Below are positions 8,922-12,315 of a stretch of DNA of 12,315 nucleotides, in pieces. A program made the position numbers and the translations under genes. The DNA lies in NCBI GenBank assembly GCA_900618425.1, contig UZAN01046749.1:9945-22259 (forward strand), in the 5' to 3' direction. How positions within the stretch are numbered: position 1 is the first letter of the stretch; each line of letters starts with the position of its first letter. The notes under the pieces are model-generated. The model saw only the letters and a list, made by a program, of their open reading frames with translations. It was not told where the DNA came from and did not search any database. Source of the stretch: Echinostoma caproni (lineage: Eukaryota > Platyhelminthes > Trematoda > Plagiorchiida > Echinostomatidae).

Positions 8922-8963
8922 AACTATCAATTTGATTTGCGAAACTGTCACTTTGACTTGATA
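8922..8963. repeat. Two 21-bp units resembling the minisatellite
   Basis: aactatcaatttgatttgcga is followed directly by aactgtcactttgacttgata, matching at about three quarters of positions. The second unit resembles the last minisatellite unit (ctgtcacattgacctca). A third, weaker unit may precede at about 8901. The relation to the array at 7771 is suggestive, not proven. Confidence 0.45.
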
Positions 8964-10245
8964 AAGAAACGCTGCGGTTGGATCCGCTTCCGTTCAGCGC
9001 ACCGTATTAATCAAACGTTTTTTTCCACACCCGGGTTGACCGCCTGCCTTCCCACGCTCTTTCCGTGTTGTAATGAGGCACACCTCAGTCATGCCTGTTG
9101 CCCAGCTTGCTGACGGTCGTCAGTGCTACGTGCCAAATCTGTCACGCATCAGACACCACCCACATTCATTCATAAGTCTTAAAGCTCTCGAAAGAAAACA
9201 AAGGGGTTCCAAAGGAATTAGCGGGATCATTTCACGTGAACGATCGTAATGAACCAGGAATTATTAAACATGAAGAATATCTCCTACTTAAACACCGAAT
9301 CTTCGGTAGAAGATCCTGTTTCGTTTTGGACTTCATTGTTCCTAAGGAACAACAAAAGCCTTCATAATGTGACAATATGGATCACAAGAGGCATCACTAC
9401 CACTTATGGTTCACGGAAGAAGAGATGGTAGGTGGAATTTCGTCTATGGGCTCGTGCAGCGGCTGGTCAGCTGGTCTGCNTCTCAACGAACGAAATCATC
9501 GTACTGTTGTATATCCACAGGTCGTTTGTTGAACTGGAGAGGGCTGAATCTTGAGATAATGAGGGAACGTGGATAAAGTGGGTTACTCAGAAAAAGAACA
9601 GGCCACTACACCGAAACTTTCATCCTCTCTTTCCCTTCTTTGTTTTGTTGTGTCGTTCTGTCCGTTGTGATTAGCGATCTTTTCTTCGTCTCGCTTGGTA
9701 ACTCACTCAAAATGTACTTTTGTTTGTATACGGAATTAATTCGTTCGAACTGGACGGGGTTTAGAAAGAGCCGGTCCAATGGGTGACGTTAGACGACCGA
9801 AACACCAATCCTCTTTTGGGGTTCCCCGTCGAATGCGATTGGTTCGATTCAAGTTACGATGGTTTCGCTTGAAGTTGAAAAAGGTATAGCTCACACCATC
9901 TTAGGGTAGCGAACAAATTCGCATGGCCAAACGACAACACAACTGTTTTCACCATACCCACGAGAAACACTCTTTGACCAAATATACTTAGCACCGTATT
10001 CGGCAGCAGGTGTGGTGTCGATTGTCAGGAGAACACAATCAGACAAACATGTGTTCAGTTGTAGTACCTCTATGGTGCTGCTGTTTATAAGTGTGATGAT
10101 AAGTTTTATTTTGTCATTGTGTTTGCAACTAAAAAGGAGTTTGATACTTTGCAAAAAAGACGTGGAATTTAATGAGAGGCTTCGATGTTTCTTGCTAGTT
10201 TTTTCCGCCGAATGCATTTTCCAATGAATCGAACAATTGAATTTC
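8964..10245. other. No identified gene; rest of the probable intron
   Basis: It includes a small inverted repeat ttgttcc-taa-ggaacaa (9336-9352) and an unknown base at 9480. A minus-strand frame at 9891-10247 starts inside the intron donor of the exon at 10252 and has no acceptor or domain, so it is read as intron. No RNA gene was seen. Confidence 0.35.
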
Positions 10246-10251
10246 ACGTAC

Positions 10252-10414
10252 CGATAAACCGAGGCATCCGGACAAATTGATGTCTTGCAAATTAGAGCAT
10301 GCAGCCAGTAAACGAAATCCGACGAAACTCAAACCACAGCTTCCATGCAAATTGATCTGTCTCAAGCTGATCCGCCGTTTGCGTGTCAATCGACCAAGTA
10401 AATCATTGTCCAAC
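10252..10414 (-). CDS. Internal exon of a leucine-rich-repeat protein, F-box/LRR (FBXL13/DRC6-like) type
   Basis: This 163-bp block is bounded by an acceptor reading ...catccgcag|G (AG at 10416-10415) and a strong donor TCG|gtacgt (10251-10246). It begins with one base finishing a split codon, then has 54 open codons and leaves in phase 0. The peptide opens DNDLLGRLTRKRRISLRQIN and contains two LRR segments, LRQINLHGSCGLS and LQDINLSGCLGLS, 25 residues apart. Both fit the LxxLxLxxCxxLS pattern of cysteine-containing LRRs found in F-box/LRR proteins. Reading on past the donor meets a stop after 18 more residues, which supports the exon end. The family guess rests on the arrangement: a basic helix-like lead-in, a first repeat, then 'NLQ-INLS-C'. 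This resembles the first repeats after the F-box in FBXL13/DRC6, an axonemal dynein regulatory complex subunit. Other FBXL proteins or an AMN1-like protein are possible. The F-box exon itself was not found upstream. The LRR call is firm; the family name is tentative. Confidence 0.75.
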
Positions 10415-11319
10415 CTGCGGATGAGAACTCAACACTTGTATTCATGACAAAATAGCCTCATATGTTTGTTTCTATTTTCAATCCGATGATTCGATATTAA
10501 AAAATCAATCACTATGTCAAAGTAAAGTGATCAAATCAACATAATCTATCGTTTGATTGTCTTAACTGTGCATTCTATTCAAATGAATTATTCTTTCATT
10601 TATGAAAGTCGAAAATAAGTCTAACTTAACAAAGTCTCCCGTAAACCGATTACAACGGTTTATCCATGACGTATATAATCTTAGTTACGCGTCGAATGAT
10701 TACTAGCGAACACTTATTCTGATTTTTGTTGCCAAAAATCGCGTTTATCCGCCGTATGCTTATCAAGTGATTTACGTGCAGTTCGACTCTACTAAATATC
10801 CTCTTTTCGAAACACAATGCGGTTGGAACGTTTTCCTGTTCTAAAAATTTCATTCCATTGAAGTTGCTTAGTAATGTTTATTCCGGTGAAACACTACTGA
10901 AATGAAACTTCAATTTCATACTTATTTGTTTCCGAGTAAAAACAATAGTCAGTAGTAATATGACACAAGGAAAAACACCACATCAAAATTCAAAGATACA
11001 GACCAATGTTTGTTTGTAAGGGGAGTATATTCTTGCAAACGCTTATTTATTTGAGTGAAAGATTCACCACCAGGTAAATTTTCTTCATTGTTATAAAGGT
11101 CACATGTCCCGGGTTCAACGATGATTTGGGTTTGCGCTCGTGATACGATTCAATCAGATTGGAACAGTTTTACATGAATTCATAGTGTTTCAGTTCACGT
11201 GTCGTGTGCACGGTATACGACGAAATTCACTGTACGAGTCAATCATCTAATTCTCGCAATATATTGCACACAGCGTATTTGGTTGCTCAGTCTTAGCGAC
11301 CCAACTCTGAGAGCATAAG
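10415..11319. other. No identified gene; upstream intron of the FBXL-like gene
   Basis: An F-box exon is expected upstream of the LRR exon on the minus strand. None with an F-box pattern and a donor was found in this stretch. The minus frame at 10650-10853 has no recognised motif. The DNA is AT-rich and unique by eye. Confidence 0.35.
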
Positions 11320-11625
11320 CAATCAGGAGTCGATACCTATCAAATTACGGTATTCAGTGCACAATGCCGTATGAACGCCATGTGATGTATGTAGTATGGA
11401 GCTGAAACCAACTGCTGGATCCAACTCGTAATAAATGTCAATTTGCTTCCTTTTTCGATTCATTGAACTTACAAATCTATAGTCAACTTTCAGAAACGGG
11501 GCTGCGACCATACAACGGCTGCCTGAGGAAATACAGATATAGGGAAGACGGGCGGTAGTGGATCGGTTTGAACCCGGGACACCCAGTTCACTAGTTGGTG
11601 ACCTAACCACTTGGCCACCACCACC
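11320..11625 (-). mobile_element. tRNA-derived SINE with canonical polymerase III boxes
   Basis: The minus strand carries box A TGGCCAAGTGG (11617-11607) and a box B GGGTTCAAACC. They are about 31 bases apart, the spacing of a real tRNA gene. The box A sequence GTGGCCAAGTGGTTAGG resembles Ser/Leu-type tRNAs, but the acceptor arm does not pair and the body runs on (GCAGCCCCGTTTCTGAAAGT and beyond). It is therefore a tRNA-derived SINE and not a tRNA gene. The 3' end near 11320 is a guess. It has the same orientation as the FBXL-like gene and lies in its upstream intron. Confidence 0.6.
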
Positions 11626-12315
11626 CCTATTATCCTTTTTATCGAAAAACTTCATTCAGTACCACTTTCACATTTTTCGAGCCACAAAGTTCAGGCTCAA
11701 AGGCAGCTTTACAAAGTATCATACGAAAATTTATGGGATCTCGGAAATTCGACCCTAACTTGTTTGGCAGTCTGAACTCAGACAAGTGCGAAAAATAATA
11801 GTAACACTATAAGCATTTGCATGAATAGTAACCTAAATGAATAGCGCTGCCCAGAAGATTAGGACTTTTTCAATGTACTGAGAGAAATTGAGGCAAACTG
11901 CACATTATGCAGTGATTATCATTTAAGGTATTCACGNTATTCACGTGTCAAAAACTGTTCTTCGCTTTTTCAGACTCCGTTCTCATCAATTCATGATTTG
12001 GCAAGTTCCAGCCAAACACAACCACATCAAAAGAATAAATTCCCTTAACACTAACAACAATCAAAGCTAAAATGAAAGGTGGAATGTAAGTAAGCTTTCA
12101 TGAAAACCGAGTCGTCAATAAAATTAATCATTACAACGAATGGTATATCGGTTGTCGTCAATCCAACACACCTTTTAAGATGAGAGAGAAAGGAACGGAC
12201 AACTGAATGCCCGAGGATTCGGTACAGACGTTTGTGTGTTTATCGGAATATGAACAACGAGTCAGACTCGGAACGTTTATCACTGGACTACAGATTTTTG
12301 TTTAAGAACAAAAAT
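11626..12315. other. No identified gene; AT-rich end of window
   Basis: A single N at 11937 lies between two copies of tattcacg. A short plus frame starting with ATG at 12208 (MPEDSVQTFVCLSEYEQRVR...) ends at a stop near 12306, and no domain is recognised. Nothing else can be supported. Confidence 0.35.

Larger units (their letters stand above)
976..10251 (-). other. Probable single large intron of the FBXL-like gene
   Basis: The interval lies between donor gtacgt (10251-10246) and acceptor ttgttcttcag (ending at 976) on the minus strand, and is 9,276 bp long. The flanking exons match in phase (0/0) and in repeat register. It contains most of the repeats in the window: a CR1-like copy on the opposite strand, SINE copies on the same strand, a minisatellite and simple repeats. 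No other minus-strand block with both splice sites and LRR character was found inside, but a very short exon could be missed. The intron assignment is inference; RNA evidence would decide it. Confidence 0.5.

Noticed and set aside
9891..10247. 118-codon minus-strand open frame next to the LRR exon
   Set aside because: It begins with GTG inside the splice donor region, has no domain and no acceptor, and is best read as intron.
11565..11625. Functional tRNA gene
   Set aside because: The A and B boxes are present, but the acceptor stem and anticodon arm do not fold as a tRNA.
11323..11655. 110-codon minus-strand open frame
   Set aside because: It runs through the tRNA-like SINE and is a chance reading of it.
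1..12315. Bacterial-type features (operons, CRISPR arrays, insertion sequences, phage genes)
   Set aside because: None seen. The short exons, splice sites and LINE/SINE content point to an animal genome.

Overview
The window looks like non-coding-rich nuclear DNA of a multicellular animal. There is no bacterial gene density, long uninterrupted ORFs are absent, GT-AG splice signals flank short coding blocks, and decayed CR1-type non-LTR and tRNA-derived SINE copies are present. The repeat mix and moderate AT richness suggest a parasitic flatworm, most likely a trematode. That is inference from composition and repeat type only.

The main result is a fragment of one protein-coding gene on the minus strand. 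Two short coding blocks have convincing splice sites: 10252-10414 (upstream) and 877-975 (downstream). The first ends in phase 0 and the second starts in phase 0. Joined, they read as consecutive cysteine-containing leucine-rich repeats of the F-box/LRR (FBXL) type. The best tentative family is FBXL13/DRC6, the F-box-LRR subunit of the ciliary nexin-dynein regulatory complex. If the two blocks are neighbouring exons, 976-10251 is one intron of about 9.3 kb and most of the window is intronic.

Region by region (plus coordinates): 1-876 is downstream intron with nothing recognisable. 976-1298 is intron with an ATTT/GAGT simple repeat. 1299-1567 and about 1685-1850 are two related minus-strand tRNA-derived SINE copies. 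About 1963-4050 is a 5'-truncated, frameshifted plus-strand CR1-like retrotransposon that still shows an FADD reverse-transcriptase box. About 4080-4215 is another tRNA-like SINE piece on the minus strand. 4475-4764 is a coding-like, strongly basic plus-strand ORF followed by AATAAA, of uncertain origin. 4790-7770 is AT-rich with no identifiable gene. 7771-7917 is a 21-bp minisatellite of seven units, with a related two-unit trace at 8922-8963. 7918-10251 is otherwise unassigned. 10415-12315 is the upstream intron, with a tRNA-derived SINE whose head lies at 11565-11625 on the minus strand.

The mobile elements show no sign of activity, and I found no novel multi-gene system. Two of the single Ns sit between exact 8-9 bp duplications, which looks like an assembly-joining artefact.
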